From Trileptium ribeirensis (Eukaryota > Nematoda > Enoplea > Enoplida > Thoracostomopsidae), in NCBI GenBank assembly GCA_030248225.1, contig JASANE010007152.1, positions 1 through 64,000 on the forward strand: 64,000 nucleotides of DNA, read 5' to 3'. How positions within the stretch are numbered: the first letter of the stretch is position 1; the number at the start of each line of letters is the position of its first letter. Below the pieces are notes generated by a model. That model was not told where the DNA came from. It saw only the letters and a program-made list of their open reading frames with translations, and searched no databases. The position numbers and the translations under genes were made by a program. This document shows positions 21,172-33,579 of the stretch, in pieces.

Positions 21172-23090
21172 TTGGGATTTTCTTTTAGCGGAGGTCTCGC
21201 AGCCTATTTTAGGTTTTGATTTTTTTAGCAAGCACAACTTGGTCGTTGATTGTAGAAACGGCAAGCTGGTTCGGAAAGACGCTAATGCTAGGCAAGGATA
21301 TGACGAGGACGGCACAAGTTCGAAACATGACCGTGTTGAGGCGAGTGACATTTTTTCAATTACTAACAGTCCTCAAACTGAATTGCAGAAAATTATATGT
21401 AAATACTCGGAACTTTTTGGTAAGTTTTCATCGGACAATGTAGTCTGTCATGGCACGGTGCATCGAATTTTGACGAAGGGACCGTCGGTGTTTACAAAAC
21501 CCCGCAGACTTTTCGGTGCGAAGCTTGAGATTGCAAAAAAGAGCATGTATGATCTGGAAAACCGAGGAATATTTTATCGTAGCGAATCGCCTTGGGCTTC
21601 AGCATTGCATATGGCCCCTAAATCTGACAGTGTGGCTCCTTGGCGCCCTTGTGGCGACTATCGAATAGTGTCACAATTCCTGACTGGTATCCCATGCCCA
21701 ACATTGGGGACCTCACCAATCGTCTGGAGGGTTGTGTTTTCTCCAAGGTTGATTTGGTTTCTGCTTATCATCAAATACCGGTTGCTCTTGAGGATCAGCT
21801 TAAAACAGCTGTAACGACGCCCTTTGGCTTATTTCTTTTTAGACGCATGTCGTTTGGGCTGCGTAATGCAGCCCAAACTTTTCAGTGTATGACTGACGCT
21901 GTCCTACAAAATTGCCCATTTGCGATTGCTTACTTAGATGACATCATTATCGCGAGTAAAAATACTTCAGAGCATTTTACTCACCTAGAACAGGTGTTTG
22001 AGCGGTTGAAGAAAAATGGTCTGCGACTTAAGTTTGAGAAGTGTGAATTTCTTGTTTCAAAAGCTACGTTTATAGGGTTTGAGATTTCCTCGGACGGTTT
22101 TCGCCCAACTGCTCACAATTTGGATGGCATTTTTCGATATGAGAAACCAGTCACTATCAAAGGCTTAAGGCGGTTCATTGGAATGGCAGCTTTCTACCAT
22201 CGCTTCCTTCCCAAATTTTCGGAGATAGCTGCGCCATTGACGGATTTAACCCGTAATGCTAAGTATAGTTCGAAGCAAGACTTGGTTTAGAACGAAGCGG
22301 CTGAGAAAGCATTTGAAGTTTGAAAGAATCGCTGCTTAAGAGCAGAACATTGGGTTTTCCGGTTGAAAATGCTCCATTGGAGATAACTACGGATGCTTCT
22401 AGTGTGGCTATAGGAGCAGTTCTTAATCAGATAGTTAACGGGCAGCGTCAACCGTTGTCATTCTTCTCTCGTAAGTTAACTGAAGTGGAGCGTAAAAAGT
22501 CAACGTTTGATAGGGAGTTATTAGCAATTTATGTTTCGTTGAGGTACTACAATTGGTTGCTGGGCACAGAATTTATAATTAAGACTGATGATAAGCCTTT
22601 GGTGCATGCTCCGAGTATGAGGAATGCTAGTCCGCAGCAATCCAGGTGGCTTTCTTACATATCAGAGCATAACTGTACTATTGAGCATGTCTCCGGGGCT
22701 GACAATATTGTGGCTGATGCGTTGTCTCGCTCTTCCTGTTCTTCGGTTAGAGCAGACTGCGAAGGAGCGATTGCAATGGGTCAGGCGCAGGACGGAGATC
22801 TCCAGCATTTCTTTGCTAATACATTGCTACCTCTCAAGACTTTGGAGGTTGACGGGAAAAAGTTAGTTTGTGATGCGTCACCTCAGTTATCAGACCATAT
22901 GTACCATATTCAATGCGTCGTCCAATTTTTCAGGAGATTCATGGCATTGCACATACTGGTACAAAAGCAACTTTACGCACTATAGCAGAACGATTCATTT
23001 GGCCTGGAATGAGAAAGGAAGTCAAATTGTGGTGTCAATCTTGTCGTCAGTGTCAAAGTAGTAAGATAGGCTGTCATACTCATTCACCGG
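21172..23090 (+). pseudogene. Ty3/Gypsy pol: protease end, RT, RNase H, integrase zinc domain
   Basis: The frame opens in the end of an aspartic protease (WDFLLAEVSQPILGFDFF, the ILG-DF motif), then RT (PWRPCGDYRIV, VFSKVDLVSAYHQIPV with the first catalytic Asp, MSFGLRNAAQTFQ, IAYLDDIIIAS with the catalytic Asp pair), RNase H (ITTDASSVAIGAVL, FDRELLAIY, IIKTDDKPLVH, NIVADALSRSS) and the integrase HHCC domain (GIAHTGTKATL, FIWPGMRKEV, CQSCRQCQ). Frameshifts lie near 21650-21700, 22290-22320 (with an in-frame TAG) and 22910. The integrase core is missing: sequence stops making sense after about 23090, just before the foldback element. Confidence 0.9.
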
Positions 23091-23148
23091 TTGAGGTTTG
23101 TTGGGGCTGGTGCCTTTTTCACCACAAAATTTTTCTTTTTCTTTTCAA

Positions 23149-25055
23149 TAAAGGCCGCCCCCACGCCGCCCTGGTATCCCTGTCGCCCTCGGCGTGGCAT
23201 ATGAGCGTAATATGTACGTAAACTATATATATATATATTCTACTATATATTATATAAATATAAACTAGCTATGTATTTATCTATAAATATATAAATATAT
23301 TAAATCTATATAAATCCCAAAATTCACCCATACCCATAAATTTCCCCAAAATCTAAATTTTATACTTAAAAACTCCTCAAACTTATTTCTTTCCTTTTAA
23401 ATATCACTTTTCCCAACCCATATTCTATATTCATTCACCCTCTCCTTTTAAAACCAAAATTCTACCCAAAATTCATTTTTCTCCATTTTCCTACTTTTTC
23501 AACCAAAATCCAAACCCCTCCCTCTCACCCAAATCTCCACCAATCTCCCTAAAATTTTCATATCTTTTTCCCATCACTACCCCCAACCACATATTAAATC
23601 CCCTCCGTTCCCTTCTTCTTATTTCCTATAAATTCACCCTTTCAAAAATATCCTTTTTCTTCCCTTTTTCTTTATTTTTCAAACATTCCCCGTTCCCTCA
23701 AAACTCAACCCCCATCCCCTAAATTTTAATATCCTTTTTCACTTACCACCCCTATTCATATATACTCCACCCCTTTCCCATCACTCTATTTTCCATAAAT
23801 TTCTATTTTCCAAAATTCCCATTTTTTCTCCAACTTTTTACATTTTTCAAACATCTCCCATTTTATTAAATCTTAATCCCCACTCCTCAAAATTAAAATA
23901 CAAACTCCCATACCTACCCCTTCACCATATTAAAATTTCACAATCCCCCTCTCTCTACTTTTCTCAAACAACACCCCAACCTTCTACCCCATTTTTCATT
24001 TCAAATTTATCATTCAAATTCCTTTTTAAATTTTATAATAAATATATAAAATATATATTATTATCGCGGCTAGCGCGTGTTATATAAATATGATATAAGG
24101 TATTGTTATTCTCGCCGATTGGGCGTCCTGCATTTGTATACATGTTTACTCATGTACTAATTATTGTATAGTGAATAAAGAGTTAATGATTATGGATTGA
24201 GTAGTGATGGTTGTAGCTTTTTTGGAGGAGTGGAGGTTAATTATTTAGCAAATTTAAGGAATTTTCTCGAATTTGCAGTAATATGGACGTGTCATTTTAA
24301 CGAAAAGCAAGACCTGAAATGGCGTTGTAGAAAATTAGTGGGGGATAGCGTAAGGATTGGGTAGATATATGAAAATAGGGGGGTAAGGGGAGAAAATCTT
24401 TTTCTTTCCTCTTTCTTTGGATTTCTTTTTTCTTTTCTTTCCTCTCTTTCTTTTCATTAAACTTTGGGAGATAGCTGGACCGTATTTTGGAGTTTTGAGG
24501 GAATGGGGGAATGTTTGAAAAATAAAGAAAAAGGGAAGAAAAAGAATATTTTTGAAAGGGTGAATTTATAGGAAATAAAGAAAAGAAGGGAAGGAGGGGA
24601 TTTAATATGTGGTTGGGGGTAGTGATGGGGAAAAGATATGAAAATTTTAGGGAGATTGGTGGAGATTTGGGTGAGAGGGAGGGGTTTGAATTTTGGCTGA
24701 AAAAGTAGGAAAAAGGAGAAAAATGGAATTTTGGGTAGAATTTTGGTTTTAAAAGGAGAGGGTGAATGAATATGGAATATGGGTTGGGAAAAGTGATATT
24801 TAAAAGGAAAGAAATAAGTTTGAGGAGTTTTTAAGTATAAAATTTAGATTTTGGGGAAATTTATGGGTATGGGTGAATTTTGGGGATTTTATATAGATTT
24901 AATATATTTTATATATTTATAGATAAATACATAGCTAGTTTATATTTATATAATATATAGTAGAATATATATATATATATTTACGCAACATATTACGCTC
25001 ATATGCCATGCCGAGGGCGACAGGGGATACCAGGGCGGCGTGGGGGCGGCCTTTA
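23149..25055. mobile_element. Foldback element with arms of about 560 bp
   Basis: The left arm (23149-23706) and right arm (24490-25055) are near-perfect reverse complements, starting TAAAGGCCGCCCCCACGCC and ending inwards at CCCTCAAAACTC. The central 780 bp is unrelated to the arms. Beyond the first 130 bp, the left arm is almost pure pyrimidine plus A and the right arm its purine counterpart. No transposase frame is present, so this would be non-autonomous. I see no clear target-site duplication (flanks TTTTCAA and GTAGCAA). The centre contains a TATAAATA and, near 24172, GTGAATAAAGAG, which could act in transcription. Confidence 0.85.
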
Positions 25056-26016
25056 GTAGCAATACGTAACTGAACGAAGAGCGATCGCCGCAAAATAAGG
25101 ACGCCGCTCACGGCGTGGCCCCCAACGATGTAGTTCAGTACGGTGGCATGGCGCAACTTCCTAACACCATGCCCTTACGACCCCGGCTATCATAACCTCA
25201 AGGGTGGACACTAAGTTTGGTAATTTAGCCACTTTTCTTGGTCAGACTCAAGAAGTTACGGCGCTTAGCAGGCCGCAGGCGCGCTTCACGGGGTGTGTTC
25301 GGACCCCGCCCGATTGGTTGCGCACGTGTCTAGTATCTTGGCATGATTGCTGAGGTGCCCCAGGGAGGTTGACACCGAAACCTGCTCACAGGTCTTAATG
25401 TCAAACCGATATTCCCTGTCCTAGCCTAACGGAAGTTGTTTTGTCTAGTGTAGTTTGAAGTGGAAACGCGTGATAATTTAGGTTTACTAAGTAAATTTTG
25501 AGTTCCACTAAGTTTATGCTCGGGTGGAACACTTTATTCTCTGTAGCCTATGTGGCCCTTCTCTAGCCACAGGGTTCCGACAGGCCCTGAAACGTTTAAC
25601 GTCGGAGTGTCTATTTTGTAACGTGATAATTTTGACTGTGTTAATATTGTGTGATAAAGTTGTCCCAGTAAATTTTATCTTTCGAGTGAGTGTGACTATT
25701 AAACCAGTAAATTTGATAAGTGATTTGGTGGACCACTCTCGCTGTAATTCTGTATCCAACATATTAATATTGGCGGCGGACCGCTCGTGTCAGGGCTTGG
25801 GGTATTTTCGTCCGCAAGCCGTGGCACGAAGGGTCGGCCCGTCCACTTGGACGTCCTTATCACGCTAAGAGTTCAACAACGCCGGACACATCGGGTGATT
25901 TTCAAGATTTTATTGGAGGTACTATACAATAGCGGTTAAGTACGAGCGAACAAGGATATCAATAGCACACGATAAATTAATAAGGCGACATTCTGCCAAT
26001 TCGGTCATTCGTCCCT

Positions 26017-26370
26017 TTGTCTATGTCTCGAAACGAGGGAGGGGCGATGCCAGCGAACGTGATCCCGGAGATACCGGACCAAAATCTGTACCCGAAGCGT
26101 GCAACATCAGCATTAGACAATTCTGTTATCGCTCGGGTCGTGCGTTCTGGCGTGCTTCGAAGGTCGCTCTCGGTAACGCGCGGCGCTATAAATATTCAAT
26201 GTAACTCACGGAGGGGGAAGAAACGGAGAAAAACAGTAGGACGCGCTGGGCGGATGGTGCGCGGGACAGGCGAGGATGAGCAAGCTGGACATGCAAGAGA
26301 GGTACTGGCGGCACGAGCTACACAAGCGGCCGGATCAATGTTAGAAGATACGACAGAAGTCGTTCAATAG
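26017..26370 (+). other. Small open frame in left terminal repeat
   Basis: A 117-codon frame starting MSMSRNEGG. The partner at 52391-52639 shares the first 60 or so codons and then shifts frame and stops, so the frame is not conserved between the two copies. It lies antisense to the gag-pol genes. No domain is recognised; probably not a protein-coding gene. Confidence 0.2.
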
Positions 26371-26711
26371 AAAAAGGGCACGAATTATCGCACAAGGGAG
26401 AGCCTCGATTCGCTGTACAGATTAAAACATAGTTACATCAAGCAGAACAGCTATAGTACATTTCAATACATGGTCCCGGAAGATTTTTCAATAATGGTTC
26501 AAGAAAGCAACTACTAGCAACCACCCTATTATAGACGAGACACCTATATGATAATCGGCAGTATCGGGGCTCCATTCGGAGTGCAGTCCTGATCCGGCAA
26601 GTCTTGTTATCGGTTCTCTCACATTGTTAAAGTTCCTATCGGTTCTCTCACATTGTTTCGTCCTTCAAACAAATCTCACGCTAATTGCCGATCGCCCAAT
26701 ATTTTCTCTCA

Positions 26712-27038
26712 CTACAGCCCAAGCGGGGATTGGGGTTTTGCCCATTGTCCTAAAAATTCCGTAACTGGTGGGCCGGCGAGGATGTGGTGGGTTTTGGTGG
26801 TGGGGTATCCGTCGGGCCACGGCCTATCGGCAGGGAAACGTCCCTTTTTTGGCTGTTGTTTCTTGGGTTGGTTTCTTTCTCTTTTCTTTCCTTGCTTTGT
26901 TTCTTTTGTTTCCTGTGTCACCGTTGTCTTTGCCGTCCTCTCTCTATCGCACTCGTTTTCAGATCCTAGTACACTGTACGCATCGAAAGTGTACAGTGTC
27001 TCAACTGTACTATCGAAAATGTACAGTTGAGTTATCAC
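26712..27038 (-). other. Small open frame in left terminal repeat, same strand as gag-pol
   Basis: A 108-codon frame rich in Lys, Glu and Thr, present almost unchanged at 53092-53418 in the right repeat (one visible residue difference). The N-terminal part is encoded by the twin hairpins. Same strand as the element, but no family is recognised, and overlapping plus-strand frames are just as open, so coding status is doubtful. Confidence 0.25.
26971..27031. promoter_or_regulatory. Twin hairpins, left repeat
   Basis: Two adjacent perfect inverted repeats: ACACTGTAC/GTACAGTGT (26971-26999, 9-bp stem) and CTCAACTGTAC/GTACAGTTGAG (27000-27031, 11-bp stem). Both loops contain ATCGAAA. The pair is identical in the right repeat at 53351-53411 and lies about 35 bp upstream of a tRNA-like block. 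Conservation and matched loops suggest a structured RNA or protein-binding site; the role is unknown. Confidence 0.6.
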
Positions 27039-27063
27039 TAAAATTTTAACAAGTTTTGTCAGA

Positions 27064-27137
27064 ACTCGATGGTCGAGTGGTTAGAGCTGAAAGATCTGCA
27101 GCGGACTTAAATCCTCCGTGCAGGACCGAAACTTAAC
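27064..27137 (+). ncRNA. tRNA-like block (class II style), left repeat
   Basis: It contains an A-box-like ATGGTCGAGTGGTTAGAGC close to the D-arm of serine/leucine tRNAs, a possible anticodon-like stem GGA/TCC around CTTAAA, and a B-box-like GGACCGAAAC. The right copy at 53444-53517 has GGATCGAAAC, nearer the B-box consensus. A proper cloverleaf is not evident, so it is better regarded as a tRNA-derived or Pol III promoter-like sequence than as a tRNA gene. Confidence 0.35.
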
Positions 27138-27145
27138 AAGGGAAA

Positions 27146-27358
27146 ATGAAAAAGGAGAGAGACAAAACGACAAAAATCAAAGCAAGGGCATACGTAGTAC
27201 ATAGCCTAACGGACAACCAAAGAAAGATAGAGAAAATACTTAAACTCAGTGATCAAGTCGCTCTAAAAAGAAAACGGGGTTTTGCACTTGCTCGGATTGG
27301 GGTCCAATTGATTCGCGAGCGGTCGCGATTTTTCTTGATTGAAAGGAGGATGTTGTAG
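27146..27358 (+). other. Small conserved open frame after the tRNA-like block
   Basis: A 70-codon Lys/Arg-rich frame starting MKKERDKTTK. The right-repeat copy (53526-53738) has the same length with two residue changes. No family is recognised. It directly follows the tRNA-like block and could be part of a structured non-coding transcript. Confidence 0.25.
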
Positions 27359-28405
27359 TCCATTTTCTCTGTTTAAGGGCGGGGCACGGTGCCGTGCTTT
27401 TGGAAGCGGGCACAGTGGTGGATTGTGGTCACTAACCATGCGGTTGGTTCGTTTTAGTACGGGGAGTTTTCCTACTTACTATCGCCGAGCTTAACCACGT
27501 CTACGTACTATGGTGAGCGTCAGTAAGCTTGATAGTTGAATCAGGACGATTTCGAAGCAAACTTGGTGATGTAATATCTTTTACAAGCGCCTAGTAAATT
27601 TAGTCATGGGGGGCTGTCGAGGACTCGCGACGTCGGTAGTTGAGCTTTAAGTAATGCTGGTGATAACCGTCTGGTTAGGGAACAAATAGGATGCCGACGA
27701 AATCATACAAAGATTGTATAAAAAAATCGCTCCTTTCGGAATGCCAATACTTCACGCTCAAGATAAGGTCCTTAGAATTTGTTTAGTCTTCTCGACGTTC
27801 CCCAAATTTTCTTAGCTCGATCGATAGATCAAATTTTGGGGCTTTCTAAAGCCCGACAGAGGCTAATCCTCCGCCCCTAACTGCAACGTCAGTCCGGGCT
27901 CAAGCAGCGGCATGAGCATCGAACGGTTCACTAAGTTGTAAATTTGTAAACCATAAGCATAATCAGAAACACGCGAATAAGCAAATCCCTATGGTTTCGT
28001 GGTAGAATTTTACCGTGGTCAGCTCAGGTAAATTCAACAGCCCTAACTCAAGAGTAGCAAGTCATGTAAAAGCACAGACGAGAGGCGTCCATTTTGATTT
28101 GCCTTACCTATGATCACGGGGAATCAGAATGACTTCGACTTTGGTGCCTATAATTTAGTGCCTTCCGTGCAATCGCTCGAGGTGCCCAAACCGGAACTCG
28201 ACTGGAGGAGGTTTGTCTGATAACATGTAAAAGTGTAGAAAGTCGGTGAGGGGACAGGAGACTTCCACCTATGGGCGTCGTGTCAACCAGTAAAAGCAAG
28301 GTCAAGCCATGATCAACTAAATTTGTCTTTTATGAATGATTGGTTCTGTTACATCTGGGGAAAATAAACCCCCAATTTCTCGATTCTCCTCCTAACTGAC
28401 GGAAG

Positions 28406-28792
28406 ATGTCTGCGCGGGTCCTCCAGTCGTCGATCTCCATTCCAAACCCGAAGAACAAAAAGCGCAAGAAAGCGAACAAACATTACGAAACTGTACTAGA
28501 ACTCAAGCGTCGGAGCCGGTCAGTAGAGTCGACCGAACTCCGCGCTGCCGAAGTCGAACTGATTCCAAGAGACGACGCGGTAGTCGTCGCCTCAAAAATT
28601 TCAGCTATGTTAAAGGATAGCGATTTTGCCGCCATCCAATCGGAGAGGATCTTTGAACGCCCACTTTTTCGAGTTCAAACCCGGGCGCCCAATCGAAAAA
28701 TTCCCAAGATTTTATTTTTGACAGCTATCGTAAACCCTGGGTCCCCTTTAGAGAGAGTCGGCTTGAATCGAAATCGCCGACATCAAATTTGA
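28406..28792 (+). other. Open frame of 128 codons in left terminal repeat
   Basis: A basic frame starting MSARVLQSS, with an equal-length partner at 54823-55209. About a dozen residues differ between the copies, most of the nucleotide changes visible there alter the amino acid, and the open frame is not disrupted. That pattern does not suggest purifying selection. No domain is recognised. Confidence 0.25.
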
Positions 28793-29569
28793 ACCCTCCG
28801 AATACTCGGAGGTCAACCATCTGTGAGTTTTAGCCCCAAATTCCAGCGTAACTTTTAAAATTATGTCAAGAATAGATCTGAAGATCATTACTCAGATCTC
28901 TTAAAGCTCTTACCTAATCCTAAATCGACCGTTATCCCCCAACTGTTCTACCAAATGGTTGGGTCACCCGTCAGCTTTAAAATTTTGAATATTTTTTTCT
29001 ATGTAAAATGCTCGAATTAAGCTGGAAATCTGTCCTCATTTCAGGACAGCTTTGTCTTCTGGTCCTCATCCATCAATTTTCCCCCAGCTAACTCGTCGAT
29101 TTAAAGCCGAATTCCTACTTTTTAGCGAGTTAGCTGCCTCATTCATCACCTAATCTAAGGTTAATGAGAGTCCATCTGGGGCCAAATTTTCTACCGATCC
29201 CATGGGTAAACGTGCAAACATTGCACGTTTACATGTCGGCTTACAAGATAAAGCCAAACATTCCTAACATTCCTAGCTGACAGCTTTTCCAATATCCCGA
29301 CAGGACGTCATTAGACGTCCCGAAGGGGGGGAACCGATTGTAGGAATGAGCTTGTTTCGTAGTCAGGGGTGCGGAATCTTCCTAAGTACCTTTTGACCTA
29401 TCGGGGGGTCCCATTCAGGAACTCCCAAAGCGCACGGGAAGGCCCTAAACATACCCCCCGTCCTTCCTAGTTATCCTAGTCCAGTCCGTCCGTAAAACTC
29501 ATGAATTTAACGGTATTTTACATGTCCGTCCTCGTCTGTCCTGTTTTTTGTCATGTTCTTATGTACTAT

Positions 29570-29780
29570 AGATATATATATATCTATATCCCTATATACA
29601 TACACATATACATACAATACTCATGAACACATACACACACTACACATGAGACACACAGGCGACCTGAGCGTCAGAAAGGTCGCTCAAGTTCACACCAGAA
29701 ACACGCAGAACAACAACAACAACAACAACAACAACATAACCACACAGCAACTACAACAACAACAACAAACACAACACAAC
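29570..29780 (+). repeat. TATA-rich tract and (AAC)n microsatellite, left repeat
   Basis: An alternating TA/TATC tract (about 29572-29620) and CA-rich sequence are followed by AAC repeats at about 29709-29735 and 29755-29768. The right repeat has fewer AAC units (about 56119-56137), so the tract varies in length between the copies. The frames across it read as Asn/Gln runs and are probably incidental. Confidence 0.8.
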
Positions 29781-31597
29781 CCTGACGACAACAGCAGCGA
29801 CAACCGACCAAAGAAGTCGGTTAGAGAGAGAGAAAAGAAAGAAAACGAGGAAGAGAAACAGAAAAGAAGGGACACGGTAAGGGAGGCGGGACAGTGGGCT
29901 CCCGAGGCATTTTCGAGGGGCTGGGGCGAAATTCGGTACCAGGACGAAGAACGGGGCCGAACGATACCAAACACGAGGGGGGTAGACGCAGTGGCGGGTC
30001 GGGACCCAATCTTGGGTTCCGACATGCATTAGCATACAGGGTTTCAGCGGGCTCTTCCGCGCTAACGGTTGGGCGGAGCGACGCCCGCCTGGCATCTTTG
30101 AACTCGCCTGGGAAAGGCGATTCAAACGAGGGGTGATTTCCCTGCTTTAACGGCGGCGGTTAGAGGGGTACTAAAATTGGCACCGATAGAGAGAGTATTG
30201 ATGGTGGTGGGGGCGCTTTCTTCGGTCGTCCCGGGTTAACGGGGCAACGGACGGAGACCCGCCGGGAATCATTGAAGATGTCTCGACGTGGGGAATGCAA
30301 TGAGGGGCGATTTGCCTACTTTTGAGTAAGGGATAAATTTTCGGTTGGATTGCACCCACTTGCAGTCGGTAGGCCAAATTGGGAGCACTCTGACGGGTTA
30401 TGACGGGCTAGCTCGGAGTCGGGCGGAGACCCGCCGGATATCGTTGTATTCGCCGAAAGCAGGCAAGTAGAATGAGGGGTCGCATGAGCCCATTTATGGT
30501 CAAGGGTCAAATACGAAGTTGGTACAAACTGACGGAATTTTATGTTGAATTTTCGTGGTGCGTTATAAAACAGGGAAATAAGTGATATAGCAGCGGGATG
30601 ACTGGTCAGGTCGAGACCCGCCTGGCCTCGTCAGATGCCTAAATGGGTAGACTGCTTAGAAACACGCATACTTTCGATCAATGATCCGATGGTTACCAGA
30701 AAAACCAGTTGTTAGGATGCTGGTCAGGCGATTTTGGGCGCCAAGGGATGCTATAAAAAGGAAGGTTGTGGTACGGTGGGGCGGAAAAATAGCCGTACCG
30801 CAACATGAATATCAGACAACACACACATATACATACATATACATAACCATATATCCATATATGCACAGATTAGGTCCCCTCGGGACCATGGTCACAAGCC
30901 AAACCTAGCGTAAGTATCGGCTGTCAATTGAACTTTCGCCAGTTCGTCTCTAGAATATCTCAGGAAAGCCGCCAGCTATTTGTGATGTTTTGAGCTCGTT
31001 CGAAAGCCCTAAAAATTCTCTACCGAAAAGTACTCGGGGCATTTTCGGGAAATAACAACCGTAACCCATTTGTTTCAGCTTACTTTTGCGACCATTAAGC
31101 TATCGTTAGCTTCAACCAGGTAAAATTGATAGTCTTGATTTTGATTACTTCCCTTCCCCTTGGATTGTCAAAGGCCTCCTATTCCCGGACGGTCTAAATT
31201 TTGAAGTTTCCACCAGGGGATGGGGATACGTAGTCGAGTCCCGTTCGGGTGTTCTGTTCTAGTTAGTCAAGCACTCTCCTACATTCCTTGTCTTTCTGAG
31301 TTTAATCAACTTATCGAAACCAGTTTCCTCTAAGCTCACTTGCATCTCGTCCAATTATGTAAACATAAAACATATCATACAATGGCAAGTTATATCGATG
31401 ACGGAAAGCATAGCAATGATAAAAAGCAGGTGCAATATAGCGATGAGCAACACAATTATCGGCAACCATGGCACCCTGTTACCCACGAAAATTTCGTTCC
31501 GGTAAACCTTGTCTAGTTCGAACTGAGGCACGTTTAAGCAATTTTGACGCCGAAATTGTGTGAGTGACGCGTAACGGGCCGGAACGGGCCTGTTACA

Positions 31598-32646
31598 TCT
31601 CTTATATTTTTAAATGGAAATTTTCGGACTTAATTATTCGGGTTGGGAGCAATTTTCTCTGTTGTCCCTATAATAAAAGTTTACGCCTACAGTGGGGTCT
31701 CCGGCGACTAAGACCCCTTTCAAATAAAAGGATTATATGCGACTCTGACCGAGAAATGAGCTATTCTCTACGACCCACGAATAAATTAGACCATATATAC
31801 AGATAAGATGATACAATATGGTACATGAAAGTTCCGGTTTCCTAGTCTAATTTATGTTATTATCGAACTATCTTATTGACCATATCGGTCTTGGCCACAC
31901 ATCTTGGTCCTGGACTACTAAATTTTGAAGTTGGTTGCTTTTGGAGGGTTTCTCAGAGTATGTTATTCAGTTCAAATTTAGCCACGTTCCCGCCGAGTCC
32001 TCCTTAGATCCTAGCAATTTCTGCTTCCTGAAAAGTCCTCTGAAAAGTCCTCCTCCTATATTTTTAAGGGGGCGAAAAGGACTTTTTACTATATTTTGGA
32101 AGAAGTTTGCCTGGTCAAAAGTCTTGTGTGGTTATTCTTGCCTTGGTGCCATGGTATATATACACAAAACACATACAAAACCATCAATATCGATTCAACA
32201 AGATCAAAGGTTATCAAAAAAAAATATTTTTGAAAATAACGACATATGTAAAGAATTGGAACTACCATGATTATGAAAAAAAAAAAATAGATCAAAACGA
32301 CTCCGTATCATACATCCCGTTCAGGTTTACCGCAGGTGTCCTTGGCAATTCGTTGTGGCAAAAATACAAAAAACAAAAAAAAAACTAGCAAAAACTTAAA
32401 AATTTCAAATATTCAGCGCTCGCCTGAAGGTCATATCTTTTAGGGCCGACTTCCTCACCCCTCCTTGTTGTTTTACTCCCAGTTGTTGGCACACGTTTGG
32501 GGGGAGAGGTTCTAGTTGAACCCACGTGAAAACGAAAAGAAAAAAAAGGAAATGAAAAAAAGCCCCGAAAAAGAGATAGGGTTCGGAGGGGAGAAACGGC
32601 GAGGTTCCACTTTCTGATTTCTCCCGATCGTTTTCCGTCGGTGGGA
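31598..32646. other. Unshared patch within the left terminal repeat
   Basis: Both ends abut sequence shared with the right repeat, but this 1.05-kb segment has no counterpart there; the right repeat instead has the unrelated 2.3-kb segment 58057-60372 at the same place. No coding frame is recognised. The two copies therefore differ by a replacement, not by one simple insertion. Confidence 0.65.
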
Positions 32647-33579
32647 ATTTTTTAAAATGACCAGTGAACTGAACTCGCATATAAGTTCCACGATTCGAAT
32701 AGAATTCGGTCGCCCCAAAAATACAGAGGATTTTGCGTGATAGTTCGCGCTAAAGTGATATCATTGGTTACCTTAGTTATATCTACTGAACGTTTCAAAT
32801 TATGAATAATAAACTGCTGCCATTGCAGGGCTATAATATATTAAAAATGTGCTTAATATTTTAATAAAATATGCAACAACGTTTTACTCTTAATATCCGA
32901 GGATCAGAGAACTAAATATCATTATATGCAAACCAACGTAAATTTTACTTTTGCAAACACAAAAGTGTCTGAATATACAAGATTTTAGGACTAAATTACT
33001 CAAATTTAAGTTAAAAAGTGAAACTGTTTCAGTTGATTTGACGATATTATCGCACACATATTGGTAATATACGTATTATACATCTTTATGAAAATGATAT
33101 AACTATTAAGGTACCAGACAAAGTATAATAAATCGAGAACATACGTAGCGGTAGAGGCTGACAAATTTTACGAGCTAGGTAACTCGGATAAAACTGTTAT
33201 ACAGTCAAACAGATCCAATTACCTTTGTAATTCAACGTCAAAATCTTAATTTCGTTCTTCTGGCTGATTTGTGTCAGATTCATTTAGTGTAAATACATTC
33301 ATTTTTCTTTAATGTCTGCTGAAAATACAGCTTGTTTGTGTTCCAACAATTTTGTTTTATATTATGATATATCTAGTTACCGTTTTTGGTCATCAACAAT
33401 TTTTCCATCCGGCCGAGGAACTTGCCATGAAGTTAGTGTCCTGGAGACGAGTTGGGATAGCCAAATGCCCAAATAGACGGTAGTGTCTTTTTCATGAGTA
33501 AGAAACTAAAAGCAATGTTTCTGTTGTATCTCCGAGTGTGTGAATGAAAAAACACAGACAACGGGACTTGAAGTAAACG

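Noticed and set aside
26768..27049. Overlapping hydrophobic plus-strand frames in the left repeat (and 53148-53429)
   Set aside because: Several phases are open at once because of composition; the hydrophobic runs come from a TTTCTT-rich tract and no family is recognised.
29690..30025. Cys/Leu-rich minus-strand frames across the AAC microsatellite
   Set aside because: They are the reverse reading of an AAC/CAA repeat and vary in length with it.
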